This document shows, piece by piece, positions 27,193 to 35,775 of a DNA stretch of 64,000 nt. Both the position numbers and the translations under genes were made by a program. The DNA is from Flavipsychrobacter sp. (GTDB taxonomy: Bacteria > Bacteroidota > Bacteroidia > Chitinophagales > Chitinophagaceae), in contig JAEUVF010000012.1 in assembly GCA_016787265.1 (NCBI GenBank), forward strand, positions 1 through 64,000. The letters run 5' to 3'. The number at the start of each line of letters is the position of its first letter. Position 1 is the stretch's first letter. The notes beneath the pieces were generated by a model. The model saw nothing but the letters and a program-made list of their open reading frames with translations. It did not search any database and was not told the origin of the DNA.

Positions 27193-28617
27193 ATGATATC
27201 ACGTAGATGGTTAACCGAAGTATATTTTCTGGTAGCAATTCTGTGGATTTCTTCCCCTGCCTGGGCGCAGCATACAGATCGTTCTCCTAACATTATTTAC
27301 ATTCTGGCGGATGACCTGGGATATGGTGATCTGGGTTGCTACGGACAACAGCATATCAAAACGCCCAATATTGACCGGTTAGCGGCAGGAGGTAAAAAAT
27401 TCACCAGTTTTTATGCCGGCAGTACGGTTTGTGCGCCCTCCAGGGCAGCTCTTATGACAGGTTTGCATACCGGTCATGTTTCGGTTAGGGGTAATGGTGA
27501 GTTCCCTCTTCCAATGGAAGAAAAAATACTTCCGGAATATCTTAAACAGAATGGATACGTAAACGGAATGATGGGAAAATGGGGGCTGGGCTTGCCTTAC
27601 ACAACCGGATCGCCAGAAAAGCGTGGCTGGGATTATTTTTCCGGTCATGTACATCATGTGGAAGGACACTATCAGCATCCCGATTCAGCCTGGCAGATTC
27701 AGGGAAATCAATTGAATAAGATTCGTATTCCCGGTGGCCAGTATGCGAATGAATGGTTTACCAATGAGGCGTTGAACTTTATTCGCAAAGAGAAGGAGCA
27801 TCCCTTTTTTCTATATCTGTCGTTTACGCTTCCCCATGCAGAGCTGGTTGTGCCGGAGCAGTTTCTGCAACCTTATTTGAACTCAAACGGAGAGAGTGTT
27901 TTTGCGCCAGAGATCGCACATGCTCCCGGGCAACATTATGGTCCGCAACCTTTCCCGAAAGCAGCTTATGCGGCCATGGTTTCCCAGATGGATGAATATG
28001 TGGGAAGGGTAGTGGAGGAAATCGCAAATTTGAAGCTGGAGGGGAACACCATCATTATTTTTACCAGTGATAATGGTACCCACCAGGAAGGTGGCAGAAG
28101 CCGTACGGATGCGCTGGAGTTCTTCAGCAGCAGTGGACCGTTTAAAGGCATAAAGAGAGATTTGTATGAAGGTGGTATTCGGGTACCTTTTATCGTTCAA
28201 TGGCCTGGAGTAATTGAACCGGGTACCAGCACCGATTTGCCTGCCGCCAATTGGGATCTGCTCCATACGTTTACCAATCTTGCAGGAGTCCAGGTATCTG
28301 AAACAGATGGTTTCTCACTCGCTCCGGTTTGGTTCAATAAGAATAATAAAACCTCCCGGAAACAACTGCAGCAACGGGTTTTTTACTGGGAATTTTATGA
28401 GCAGGGATATAAGCAGGCTGTGCGCAAAGAGAAATGGAAAGCGATTCGGTATTACAAGGGATCTGACCCGGTGAGAACTGAATTGTATGATCTGGTAACC
28501 GATCGGGGTGAAAGCCGTGATTTGTCTGCAAAAGAACCGGCTATCGTGAAGCAATTAGAAAAAATAATGGACGACCAGAGAAGGCCGTCCACCAATGCTG
28601 CCTTTCAAATCAGGTAA
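27193..28617 (+). CDS. Sulfatase (arylsulfatase-type), exported
   Basis: The protein is 474 aa from the ATG at 27193 (MISRRWLTEVYFLV); an upstream TTG only extends ahead of the signal peptide. Signal peptide ends at PAWAQ. Core motifs: IIYILADDLGYGDLGCYG, formylglycine motif CAPSRAALMTG with Cys80, GKWGLG (where many relatives have GKWHLG, so the His is replaced by Gly), and IIFTSDNGTH. It is divergent from the other sulfatase and likely shares its regulation. The last 8 bases overlap the convergent antiporter gene. Substrate not known; sulfated polysaccharide is inferred. Confidence 0.9.
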   Translation: MISRRWLTEVYFLVAILWISSPAWAQHTDRSPNIIYILADDLGYGDLGCYGQQHIKTPNIDRLAAGGKKFTSFYAGSTVCAPSRAALMTGLHTGHVSVRGNGEFPLPMEEKILPEYLKQNGYVNGMMGKWGLGLPYTTGSPEKRGWDYFSGHVHHVEGHYQHPDSAWQIQGNQLNKIRIPGGQYANEWFTNEALNFIRKEKEHPFFLYLSFTLPHAELVVPEQFLQPYLNSNGESVFAPEIAHAPGQHYGPQPFPKAAYAAMVSQMDEYVGRVVEEIANLKLEGNTIIIFTSDNGTHQEGGRSRTDALEFFSSSGPFKGIKRDLYEGGIRVPFIVQWPGVIEPGTSTDLPAANWDLLHTFTNLAGVQVSETDGFSLAPVWFNKNNKTSRKQLQQRVFYWEFYEQGYKQAVRKEKWKAIRYYKGSDPVRTELYDLVTDRGESRDLSAKEPAIVKQLEKIMDDQRRPSTNAAFQIR

Positions 28618-29251
28618 GCTTTTTTGAATGTATATAGTTGTCTAATTTCTTTTTGTTGCCAACCAGCAGCAGGAGATCTTTTTCATGTAATTCAAAATCG
28701 GAGGAAGGATTTAAAATTCGCTCCTCCTCTCTTTCAATGCCAACTACCAGCATATCCGTTGCTTCCCGAATTCCGGTTTCACGTATGCTTTTACCCACGA
28801 AAACATGATTTGTGCCAAGTTGTAAGGAAAATGGTTCAACTTCTGCAGGTTCATCTGATGAAGGAAGTTCATTGTTTCTGAACAGTACTTTCAGTTTTTG
28901 AACCTGCAATTCGGTTCCGATGATGAAAATTTCATCGCCTGGAAAAATGCATTCATTTCTTTTTGGGTTAACAATGGTATGGGTTTCACGCTTGATCATA
29001 GCGATATTAATTCCGATTAATTCACGCCACCTGAGTTCCGCTAATGATTTCCCCAGGAAGCTATACTGTTTATCTATTTTAAGGGGATAGATGCGCGCAT
29101 TCCAGGGGGCCAGATGTTTGGAATGAGCAGCAACTTCGGTTTGGTCGCGCTGATTAAGATTGGTTAAAAATCTGAATTCGATTCGGTTATAAAGTGCCTG
29201 TATTTTCTTTGAAAAAAGCAATAATGAACCAAATCCCAAACAGATTACCAA
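28610..29251 (-). CDS. C-terminal part of a CPA2 antiporter (TrkA-C regulatory domains), out of frame with the transporter part
   Basis: The frame encodes 213 aa: a final membrane helix (VICLGFGSLLLF), then two TrkA-C (RCK-C) regulatory domains, one around residues 50-115 (FLGKSLAELRWRELIGINIAMI) and one around 135-210 (FVGKSIRETGIREATDMLVVGI). It overlaps the transporter frame by 7 bases. A stand-alone protein starting within a membrane helix is unlikely. Its frame extends upstream to join FTFF-Y-LVGGLLVICL if one T is added to the T7 run at 29269-29275 (minus strand). See the finding on the split gene. Confidence 0.75.
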   Translation of the reverse strand: MVICLGFGSLLLFSKKIQALYNRIEFRFLTNLNQRDQTEVAAHSKHLAPWNARIYPLKIDKQYSFLGKSLAELRWRELIGINIAMIKRETHTIVNPKRNECIFPGDEIFIIGTELQVQKLKVLFRNNELPSSDEPAEVEPFSLQLGTNHVFVGKSIRETGIREATDMLVVGIEREEERILNPSSDFELHEKDLLLLVGNKKKLDNYIHSKKLT

Positions 29252-30828
29252 TAATCCTCCAACCAGGTAAAAAAAGTAAATACAAGAAATCCTATCAGCA
29301 GGCAGGCAATACCAAGTTTGGTAAAATGAATCATGCGGATCAGGGCAGGATTTACCACCTCTTCATTGATCACTTTCCACCCCGGTACTTTAATAGCAAA
29401 TGCCCAGAGAAAAGGTGAAATGCTAAGAAAAGTAACGAGTGCCAATACATATTTCATCCAGGGTTGACTTGTTTCCTGCACAAGCGCAGGATAAATAAAC
29501 CGGGCACTAAGGAGAATGATACTGAACATTAAAACTACCTGCAACAAACCTTTCAGTAGTTGTTGTTTCAAAAATCTTTTCCATGCGCTCGAGGTTCTGG
29601 CTCTATTCACATTCTCGCTATATTTCCGGAGTTTTTCCTGCAGGCCAACAGGTAATTTGTGTTCCAGCATCCTGGCTACGGGTCCTGATAGTCTGATCAG
29701 GTAAGGAGTGGTCATGGTAGTTACAGCTGATATCGAAACAGCAATAGGATATAAAAATTCACTGGTAACGTTCAGTGTTGTTCCGAGCGTGGCAATAATA
29801 AAGGAGAATTCTCCAATCTGCGCCAGGCTGAATCCTGCTTGCAGGGAGGTTTGAAAACTTTGTCCGGATAGCAACGCTCCCAATCCGGAACTCAGAATCT
29901 TTCCTGCAATGGTAACAAGACATAGAATCAGAATGGGAACAGCGTATTCCAAGAGTATAGCCGGATTGATCAGCATACCAACTGATACAAAGAATATTGC
30001 ACCGAACAAATCCTTAAGTGGCATGATGAGGTGTTCAATGCGTTCTGCTTTGGTCGTTTCAGCAAGTATACTACCCATCACAAATGCACCCAGGGCAGGC
30101 GAAAATCCAACCTGGTTGGCTAATACAACCATGCCAAAACAAAGACTCACGGATGCGATCAGTAATAATTCATCTGTCAGGAATTTTTTTGCTTTGCGAA
30201 GCAGGCTGGGAATAAAAAAAATGCCCATTGCAAACCAGATGATCAGGAAGAAAACCAGCTTCATTATGGAGAAGATCATCTCTGAACCTGAGAACTGCTG
30301 ACTCACCGAAAGTGTTGCCAATAATACCATAAGTATGATCGCAACCAGGTCTTCCACAATCAAGACCCCAAAAACAAGTGAGGCAAATTGCCGGGTCTTG
30401 TATCCCAATTCATCAAATGCCCGGATGATGATGGTGGTGGAGGAAATGGATAAAATCCCTCCAAGGAACAGACTATCGATATGTGACCAGCTCATGGCGA
30501 TGCCTGTTCCGTATCCGATCAGGCTCATGGCGACAACCTCCACTACCGCAGTAATGGAGGCTGATCCGCCTACTTTTATGAGTTTTTTAAAACTGAATTC
30601 AAGACCAAGACTAAATAACAAAAAAAGCACTCCGATTTCAGCCCATACTTTGATGTTTTCTGCATCATATACAGTGGGAAACCACTTGAAATACGGACTT
30701 ACTACAAACCCTGCCAGTATATAACCTAAAACAAGAGGCTGTTTCAGCCATTTGAATAACAAGGTGGTTATGGCTGCTACGCCTAGTAAAAGTGAAAGAT
30801 CAATGATTAACTGGGGCAGGTGACTCAT
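29245..30828 (-). CDS. CPA2 (KefB-type) monovalent cation:proton antiporter, transporter part
   Basis: The frame encodes 527 aa of mostly hydrophobic sequence: a CPA2 exchanger domain of about 12-13 membrane helices (residues 1-390, with GYILAGFVVSPYFKWF, FSLGLEFSFKKL, SLFLGGILSISSTTIIIRAFDELG, SPALGAFVMGSILAET) followed by a further set of helices. It ends abruptly as FTFFTWLEDYW at 29245, in the middle of a helix pair. The matching TrkA-C part lies in the -1 frame directly downstream. The transporter would exchange K+ or Na+ for protons across the inner membrane. The 3' end of the small membrane protein gene upstream overlaps it by 29 bases. Confidence 0.85.
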   Translation of the reverse strand: MSHLPQLIIDLSLLLGVAAITTLLFKWLKQPLVLGYILAGFVVSPYFKWFPTVYDAENIKVWAEIGVLFLLFSLGLEFSFKKLIKVGGSASITAVVEVVAMSLIGYGTGIAMSWSHIDSLFLGGILSISSTTIIIRAFDELGYKTRQFASLVFGVLIVEDLVAIILMVLLATLSVSQQFSGSEMIFSIMKLVFFLIIWFAMGIFFIPSLLRKAKKFLTDELLLIASVSLCFGMVVLANQVGFSPALGAFVMGSILAETTKAERIEHLIMPLKDLFGAIFFVSVGMLINPAILLEYAVPILILCLVTIAGKILSSGLGALLSGQSFQTSLQAGFSLAQIGEFSFIIATLGTTLNVTSEFLYPIAVSISAVTTMTTPYLIRLSGPVARMLEHKLPVGLQEKLRKYSENVNRARTSSAWKRFLKQQLLKGLLQVVLMFSIILLSARFIYPALVQETSQPWMKYVLALVTFLSISPFLWAFAIKVPGWKVINEEVVNPALIRMIHFTKLGIACLLIGFLVFTFFTWLEDYW

Positions 30829-31336
30829 CCGCTTTTTTTTGATAGTTCTTTAATTCGAGAATTTCCTGTCTTATTTTTTTTGCCTGCTTTTCTTTCTCCG
30901 GTAACAGGCTGGTCTGGTCAGTTGTATAATTAAAAAATGCAAGCTGCTCAGAGCGGTTGTTGTAATGGAACACCAGTCCCATTCGCATAACTACCTGGTC
31001 TGCCTTGTCGGATTTCCCTTCTGCTTTTAAGGAGGCAGTTTCCGTGAAAAAGTTTATTTTTTCCAATAGTTGCAACGGAATGGTTGCTACATCGGCAAAG
31101 GGCCCTACGTGTTTAAGGAGCAACATGATTGCAGCATCCGGATAAAGGACCAGCAACTGATGATCGAGCCAGTATTGCCTGGATTCCTGATCGCGCAAGT
31201 AAGTGTAATTTTCTTTCAGATAGATTTGTAATAATTCCTGTTTCTTTCGATGTGCTTTCTTTTGTTTGTAAACTGCGAGGAATATAATTAACAAAACTGG
31301 CAGAAAAAGCACTGCCATTAGCATCAGTACATTCAT
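30800..31336 (-). CDS. Small membrane-anchored protein of unknown function
   Basis: The protein is 178 aa, with one N-terminal membrane segment (residues 3-24, VLMLMAVLFLPVLLIIFLAVYK) followed by a basic stretch and a charged cytosolic part that may be coiled. No family recognised. It overlaps the antiporter start by 29 bases on the same strand, so translation is probably coupled; a role with the antiporter is inferred from that alone. Confidence 0.7.
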   Translation of the reverse strand: MNVLMLMAVLFLPVLLIIFLAVYKQKKAHRKKQELLQIYLKENYTYLRDQESRQYWLDHQLLVLYPDAAIMLLLKHVGPFADVATIPLQLLEKINFFTETASLKAEGKSDKADQVVMRMGLVFHYNNRSEQLAFFNYTTDQTSLLPEKEKQAKKIRQEILELKNYQKKADESPAPVNH

Positions 31337-31387
31337 AATAAAAATTTGGTAAACAATCGTATTGCTATCGGGTGGATGGCAGGATGT

Positions 31388-31744
31388 TTACCAAAAATGA
31401 TGCTTGGGATACAAGAGTAATAAAATAAGCTGCCGCAATTGCCAGTCTGGTTTTTCCCACCAGTTGGTTAAGAAGTGAATTCCAATTGCAGATGGTTGGG
31501 TATGCGTAAGAGTAGGTATCCCGGATGAGAAAGTGAAATTTTTTTCCTCCGAACGGTTGGTGCGAAGTTTTGGCGGCGTGACTTTTGTGAATTGATCTTT
31601 GGATTCCCGGGATTGTTCTTCAATATCTTTTTTGAGTTCCTTATAGTAATGAATAACCAGTGTTTCCGGCTGTATTGCTGAAACTTCAGCCCTGGTTGGG
31701 TTTCCAAAGCCTAACAGAACCACTAAATAGATCAGAAAGCGCAC
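31388..31744 (-). CDS. Hypothetical small protein with signal peptide
   Basis: The frame encodes 118 aa with a cleavable-looking signal peptide (MRFLIYLVVLLGFGNPTRAEV). The mature part is rich in charged residues (KELKKDIEEQSRESK) and ends in a hydrophobic stretch. Nothing in it is recognised. It lies upstream of the membrane protein/antiporter pair on the same strand. Existence as a gene is likely but not certain. Confidence 0.45.
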   Translation of the reverse strand: MRFLIYLVVLLGFGNPTRAEVSAIQPETLVIHYYKELKKDIEEQSRESKDQFTKVTPPKLRTNRSEEKNFTFSSGIPTLTHTQPSAIGIHFLTNWWEKPDWQLRQLILLLLYPKHHFW

Positions 31745-31785
31745 GCGCGAAACTACTGAAGTTCAGGTAAACCTCAGGTTAATGA

Positions 31786-31825
31786 AATAAAAAAACCATA
31801 ACCGCTTTTTAGCTGGTTATGGTTT
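31786..31825 (-). terminator. Rho-independent terminator of the SWIB gene (minus strand)
   Basis: An 11-base perfect stem (AAACCATAACC at 31793-31803 with its complement at 31815-31825) has additional GCT/AGC pairs at its top and is followed on the minus strand by a T run. It lies about 20 bases beyond the SWIB stop. Confidence 0.8.
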
Positions 31826-31844
31826 AACAAGTGTTGGGTGAAAC

Positions 31845-32294
31845 TTATTTCACGTTCGCACTTACGATTTTTGCCAGATCAAACATGGAGATCTGATTTT
31901 TGCCGCCGAAGAGTGTTTTCAGTTTGGCATCCGCATTGATCATGCGTTTGTTGGTGCTGTCCTGAAGTTTGTTCTTCTTGATGTAATCCCAAATCTTCTT
32001 GGTGATATCCGGGCGTGAAGCAGGCTTGTTACCAATTACATCAGCCAGTGCTGCGCTTGGAGTTAAAGGTGCCATAAAGGCTGCATTGGGAGTACGCTTT
32101 TTAGCAGCTTTTTTGGGAGCAGCTTTTTTAGCGGCTTTTTTAGGAGCGGCTTTTTTTGCAGGAGCAGCTTTTTTAGCGGCTTTCTTAGCAGGAGCAGCTT
32201 TTTTTGCAGCAGCTTTTTTAGGAGCAGCTTTTTTAGCGGCAGCTTTCTTTGGTGCGGCCTTTTTTGCGGCGGCTTTTTTGGTTGCTTTGGCCAT
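31845..32294 (-). CDS. SWIB-domain protein with histone H1-like Lys/Ala-rich tail
   Basis: The protein is 149 aa. Residues 1-67 are a low-complexity tail of AAKKAAPKK-type repeats, as in histone H1 C-termini and in the bacterial AlgP/Hc1-like proteins. Residues about 72-149 are a SWIB/MDM2 domain (APLTPSAALADVIGN, RPDITKKIWDYIKKNKLQD, MINADAKLKTLFGGKNQISMFDLAKI). Such proteins occur in Chlamydiae and many Bacteroidota and are thought to bind or compact DNA. It is a single gene with its own terminator and a 460-base upstream region. The repeat tract makes the length prone to change between strains. Confidence 0.9.
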   Translation of the reverse strand: MAKATKKAAAKKAAPKKAAAKKAAPKKAAAKKAAPAKKAAKKAAPAKKAAPKKAAKKAAPKKAAKKRTPNAAFMAPLTPSAALADVIGNKPASRPDITKKIWDYIKKNKLQDSTNKRMINADAKLKTLFGGKNQISMFDLAKIVSANVK

Positions 32295-32757
32295 GACGGT
32301 CTATTTTATAAGATTTTTGTTTACCGGAACAATTTAGGCATTATAAGCAGATTGTTACCAGTTCTCCCTCGGGTGTTGATAAGTTACCCTCTATTTTGGG
32401 GAAAAAGCCCTTTTTTTTTGCTTTTTGCCCGGCAAAAACATCAAAAATGGTCCTTTCTCCTAGGGGAATTGACTTTTTTACTGCCATTTTTAGTTGGTAT
32501 CCCCTGCCTTCCTGGCGAGGATTTGGCTCCTGCTACCGGGTATCATACCCTCTGCAGCAGGATTTTCGGGCTTTTCCCAATGGCCCATATTTTCCCCTGG
32601 TACAAATTGAGTAAAACCTGTAAATCAACTATTAAGTAAACTTCTTTATTTCGTTTATACATAACCGTGATATACATACTGGCCGGTAGTTTTTGCCAGT
32701 TAAACATTACGCTGTTTATTTTTGTATTCTTGTATGTTGATAAATGCAAGTGATTTC
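32295..32757. other. 463-base intergenic region between SWIB gene and reductase gene
   Basis: This stretch separates divergent starts and must hold both promoters. A plus-strand frame of 95 codons at 32352-32639 has no coding character: no relative is recognised and it is rich in Phe/Pro/Leu with no start signal. I see no clear hairpin or operator. The TTTTTT and CTTTTTTTTTTGC-type homopyrimidine tracts around 32406-32425 may reflect a DNA-bending region. Confidence 0.35.
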
Positions 32758-33780
32758 ATGGAATTGATCGTAGAGCAAAGAACCCAGGAAACAAAGGAAG
32801 CGGTAAGCCTGTCAATTGCACGGGTGGATGGGTGTCCTGTGGTTTATGAACCCGGACAATTTATCACACTGGTTTTTCCCACTCCCTTTGGCGAAAAGCG
32901 GAGGAGTTATTCTTTCTCTTCTGCACCTGCTGCCGGTGATCCTCCAACTATCACCATTAAAAAAATCGAAAACGGAGAATTTTCCAGGAAACTGGTGGAT
33001 CAATCAAGGCCTGGTGATTATTTAGTAGCCAGTTCGGTTAGTGGGTTGTTTACACTTCCAAAACAACTAAAAACTGCCCAGCAATTTTTCTTCTTTGCTG
33101 CCGGTAGCGGGATTACCCCCTGTTATTCCCTTATTAAAACCCTGTTGTTTACTACGAGCTGCCGGGTAGTGCTGATTTATAGTAACCGCGATAAAGAATC
33201 AACTATTTTCTACCATGAACTTCTTGAGCTAAGAGAACGGTTTAACTTCCGGTTTGACATCCGGTTCCTGTTCAGTAACCTTTTTGATATTTACAACAGC
33301 CGCCTAGGTAAGTGGTTACTTCCTCAACTGCTCGAACAATACCGAAAAGCTGAAAAAGCATTGCTTCAATGTTATGTGTGCGGGCCATGGGATTATTTGC
33401 AAATGGTTCAACTCACGTTATTAAGCGAAGACATAGCTCTTCATCAGATTCATAAGGAACAATTTAGTACAGTTCCCCGGTTACAAAAGCCGGTACCACC
33501 AGACACTGATTTACATAAGGTGTTGGTAGACCACAGAGGGGGAAGAGTTGAATTAGAAGTTCAATATCCGAATACTATTCTGGCTGCAGCTAAAGCGGCG
33601 GGTATTGATATGCCGTACAGCTGCGAATCCGGACGTTGTGGTAGTTGTGTGGCTACCTGCACTCAGGGGAAGGTTTGGATGGCTTACAATGAAGTGCTGA
33701 TGGAGGAGGAAGTAACTGCAGGGCGATTCCTCTGCTGCCAGGCTTACCCCGTGGGCGGAGATATTGAGATATTGTTTTAA
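32758..33780 (+). CDS. FAD/NAD(P)-dependent oxidoreductase with C-terminal 2Fe-2S ferredoxin domain (PaaE/Hcr type)
   Basis: The protein is 340 aa from the ATG at 32758 (MELIVEQRTQ); an earlier ATG at 32734 adds 8 residues. Order: FAD-binding barrel (residues 1-100, RRSYSFSSAP binding motif), NAD(P)-binding lobe (about 105-235, FFAAGSGITP, CYVCGPWDYL), and plant-type ferredoxin domain (about 255-340) with the ligand set CESGRCGSC then FLCC. It passes electrons from NAD(P)H to an oxygenase or desaturase. No such partner is in the window. Its stop overlaps that of the convergent AraC gene by 4 bases. Confidence 0.9.
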   Translation: MELIVEQRTQETKEAVSLSIARVDGCPVVYEPGQFITLVFPTPFGEKRRSYSFSSAPAAGDPPTITIKKIENGEFSRKLVDQSRPGDYLVASSVSGLFTLPKQLKTAQQFFFFAAGSGITPCYSLIKTLLFTTSCRVVLIYSNRDKESTIFYHELLELRERFNFRFDIRFLFSNLFDIYNSRLGKWLLPQLLEQYRKAEKALLQCYVCGPWDYLQMVQLTLLSEDIALHQIHKEQFSTVPRLQKPVPPDTDLHKVLVDHRGGRVELEVQYPNTILAAAKAAGIDMPYSCESGRCGSCVATCTQGKVWMAYNEVLMEEEVTAGRFLCCQAYPVGGDIEILF

Positions 33781-34703
33781 TACAACTGCTCGAGTAAGGA
33801 ATTCTTCACCCGTATTGCTCCCGGTGATTCTCCAGTATATTTTTTGAAAACAGTACAGAAATACTGTGGCGAGGAGAAATTCAGTTCATAAGCCAGCTCG
33901 GTTATATTCAGTCCCGGATCTGCTGTTATTTTTCGCTGTGCCAGTTCGATCTTTTTTCGCTGGATATAATCAGCCGGAGTGAAACCGGTTAGCTCTTTAA
34001 ACAGATTTTTAAATCTTGACTCAGACAGATTTATTTCCCGGGCTAATTCTGAAACGGAAGGATTTTCGGTGAGTTTGGTATCAATAAACTGGAGTACTTT
34101 GTTCAATCGCTCATTTTCTGCTTCTTTTGCCTGGCAATCGATCCTGTCCAACAGGCAGAGCAGCAATTGCTGAATCTCCAGGTGTATCCGGATTCTCTTG
34201 ATGTCCTCATCTTCCGGATTGGCTGCAATGGTATAAATATCTTCCAGTACCCGTTTAATGTCTTTACTGCCCTTAAAATGCCTGCGTTTGCGATCCATGA
34301 TCAGGTTGCACAATTTCACCAGGTTGTTGGGAATCGATTTATCCAGTTTGATCAATATCCAGTACAAACATCCTTTTTCTTCGGGATGACCACCGGAACC
34401 ATGCACTTCTCCCGGGTAGTGGATAAATACATCCCCGCCTTTTACCAGGAACTGTTTACCGTTTACTTCAAAATACTGGCTGCCCTTGTCGTAATAACAA
34501 ATCTCAATCATGCCATTGTGTACATGATTGGGAAGCTTATCCTCCGCCTTGTTGTAATTGTATTTCCCAAGCAGTTGCAGATCTTCAAACCCCAATTGTT
34601 TAAAATTGAGGATTTTCTTACAGGATCCTGTTTCTCGATCGAATAACATGGCAAGCAGTTTTGGTTGGCAATCCGTTCTCTCAAGATAGGAAATACCAGC
34701 CAA
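33777..34703 (-). CDS. AraC-family transcriptional regulator
   Basis: The protein is 308 aa (start ATG at 34703; alternative at 34649). The N-terminal half is a cupin-like sensor (LPNHVHNGMIEICYYDKGSQYF, then VNGKQFLVKGGDVFIHYPGEVH). The C-terminal 100 residues form two AraC helix-turn-helix units (SVSELAREINLSESRFKNLF, NITELAYELNFSSPQYFCTVFKKYTG). It is adjacent to the LLM oxidoreductase on the same strand, with a 21-base gap, and convergent with the reductase. Sugars or aromatic ligands are typical inducers; not known here. Confidence 0.85.
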   Translation of the reverse strand: MAGISYLERTDCQPKLLAMLFDRETGSCKKILNFKQLGFEDLQLLGKYNYNKAEDKLPNHVHNGMIEICYYDKGSQYFEVNGKQFLVKGGDVFIHYPGEVHGSGGHPEEKGCLYWILIKLDKSIPNNLVKLCNLIMDRKRRHFKGSKDIKRVLEDIYTIAANPEDEDIKRIRIHLEIQQLLLCLLDRIDCQAKEAENERLNKVLQFIDTKLTENPSVSELAREINLSESRFKNLFKELTGFTPADYIQRKKIELAQRKITADPGLNITELAYELNFSSPQYFCTVFKKYTGESPGAIRVKNSLLEQLY

Positions 34704-34724
34704 TTACGCAAGTCGATGATTTTA

Positions 34725-35771
34725 TTACGGATTTGGGACCGATTGCAATGCTTTTTTAACTACTGGAGCCACTTTTGTGCCCAGCAGTTCAATGGATTTC
34801 ATGGCCAGCTTATGAGGGAGTGCTCCGATAGACATCTGCGCCAGGTACCGGGTATGCCCAAATAATTCGTGCTCATACAGTATCTTATCTATTACCTGCT
34901 GCGGGCTGCCTACCAATAAAGCTCCCTGTTTCCCGGTGGAGGCATCATATTGCGCTCTTGATAAGCCTGGCCAGCCCCTTTCCTTTCCAATACGTGTCAT
35001 CACATCTGCATAGGGTGGAAAGAACTCATCCATGGCCTGCTGGGAGTTTTCGGCTATATATGTATGTGAGTTGACTGCCAGCTGCATGGTTGCAGGGTCA
35101 TGGCCTGCCTGAAGATATCGGTCGCGGTACAATTGCGCATAGGGTTTGAACTGCGCAGGCTGTCCGCCAATTATGGCCAATGTCATTGGTAATCCGTATT
35201 CCGCTGCCCGAATCACCGATTCCGGTGTTCCGCCAACCGCTACCCATATAGGTAAACGCTCCTGTGCAGCTCTCGGGTATACACCCCTGTTAGGTATGGT
35301 CTGGGTTAGTTTCCCTTCCCACCGTATTTTTTCCTGTTCATTGATGCGCACCAGCATTTCCAGTTTCTCTGCATAAAGCGCATCGTAATCTTTCAGGTCA
35401 TATCCGAACAAGGGAAAAGATTCAATGAATGATCCTCTTCCTGCCAGTATTTCGGCACGTCCACCCGACAAGAGGTCTACAGTAGCAAACTGCTGATACA
35501 CCCGCACCGGATCTTCTGAACTTAATACCGTTACGCCCGACGATAATTTGATTTGCCGGGTCTTCACCGCTGCTGCAGCCAATACCGTAGTAGGAGAGGA
35601 GACTGCATAATCCGGGCGATGATGTTCTCCAACTGCAAATACATCCAGGCCCAATTGGTCGGCCAGTTCAATTTCTTCCAGCAAATTTCTGAGCCGCTGC
35701 TGCGCCGATATTGTTTCACCGGTTACCGGATGTGTTCCCAGGTCAGCAAATGAACAGATTCCTATTTCCAT
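34725..35771 (-). CDS. LLM-class flavin-dependent oxidoreductase (luciferase-like)
   Basis: The protein is 348 aa with the bacterial-luciferase TIM-barrel pattern: LADQLGLDVFAVGEHHRPDY near residues 37-56, SGVTVLSSEDPVRVYQQFATVDLLSGGR near 77-104, and PIWVAVGGTPESVIRAAEYGLPM near 174-196. It uses reduced FMN (or F420 in other clades) to oxidise an unknown organic substrate. It ends 4 bases from the HxlR gene start to its left on the transcript, so the two are co-transcribed. Confidence 0.85.
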   Translation of the reverse strand: MEIGICSFADLGTHPVTGETISAQQRLRNLLEEIELADQLGLDVFAVGEHHRPDYAVSSPTTVLAAAAVKTRQIKLSSGVTVLSSEDPVRVYQQFATVDLLSGGRAEILAGRGSFIESFPLFGYDLKDYDALYAEKLEMLVRINEQEKIRWEGKLTQTIPNRGVYPRAAQERLPIWVAVGGTPESVIRAAEYGLPMTLAIIGGQPAQFKPYAQLYRDRYLQAGHDPATMQLAVNSHTYIAENSQQAMDEFFPPYADVMTRIGKERGWPGLSRAQYDASTGKQGALLVGSPQQVIDKILYEHELFGHTRYLAQMSIGALPHKLAMKSIELLGTKVAPVVKKALQSVPNP

Positions 35772-35775
35772 ACGA

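Noticed and set aside
31999-32337. Plus-strand Ala/Phe-rich frame opposite the SWIB gene
   Set aside because: It is the mirror of the Lys/Ala repeat tract; a shadow of the real gene.
32352-32639. Plus-strand frame of 95 codons between the SWIB and reductase genes
   Set aside because: No recognisable relative, no coding composition (Phe/Pro/Leu run from homopyrimidine DNA) and no sign of a start signal; treated as intergenic.
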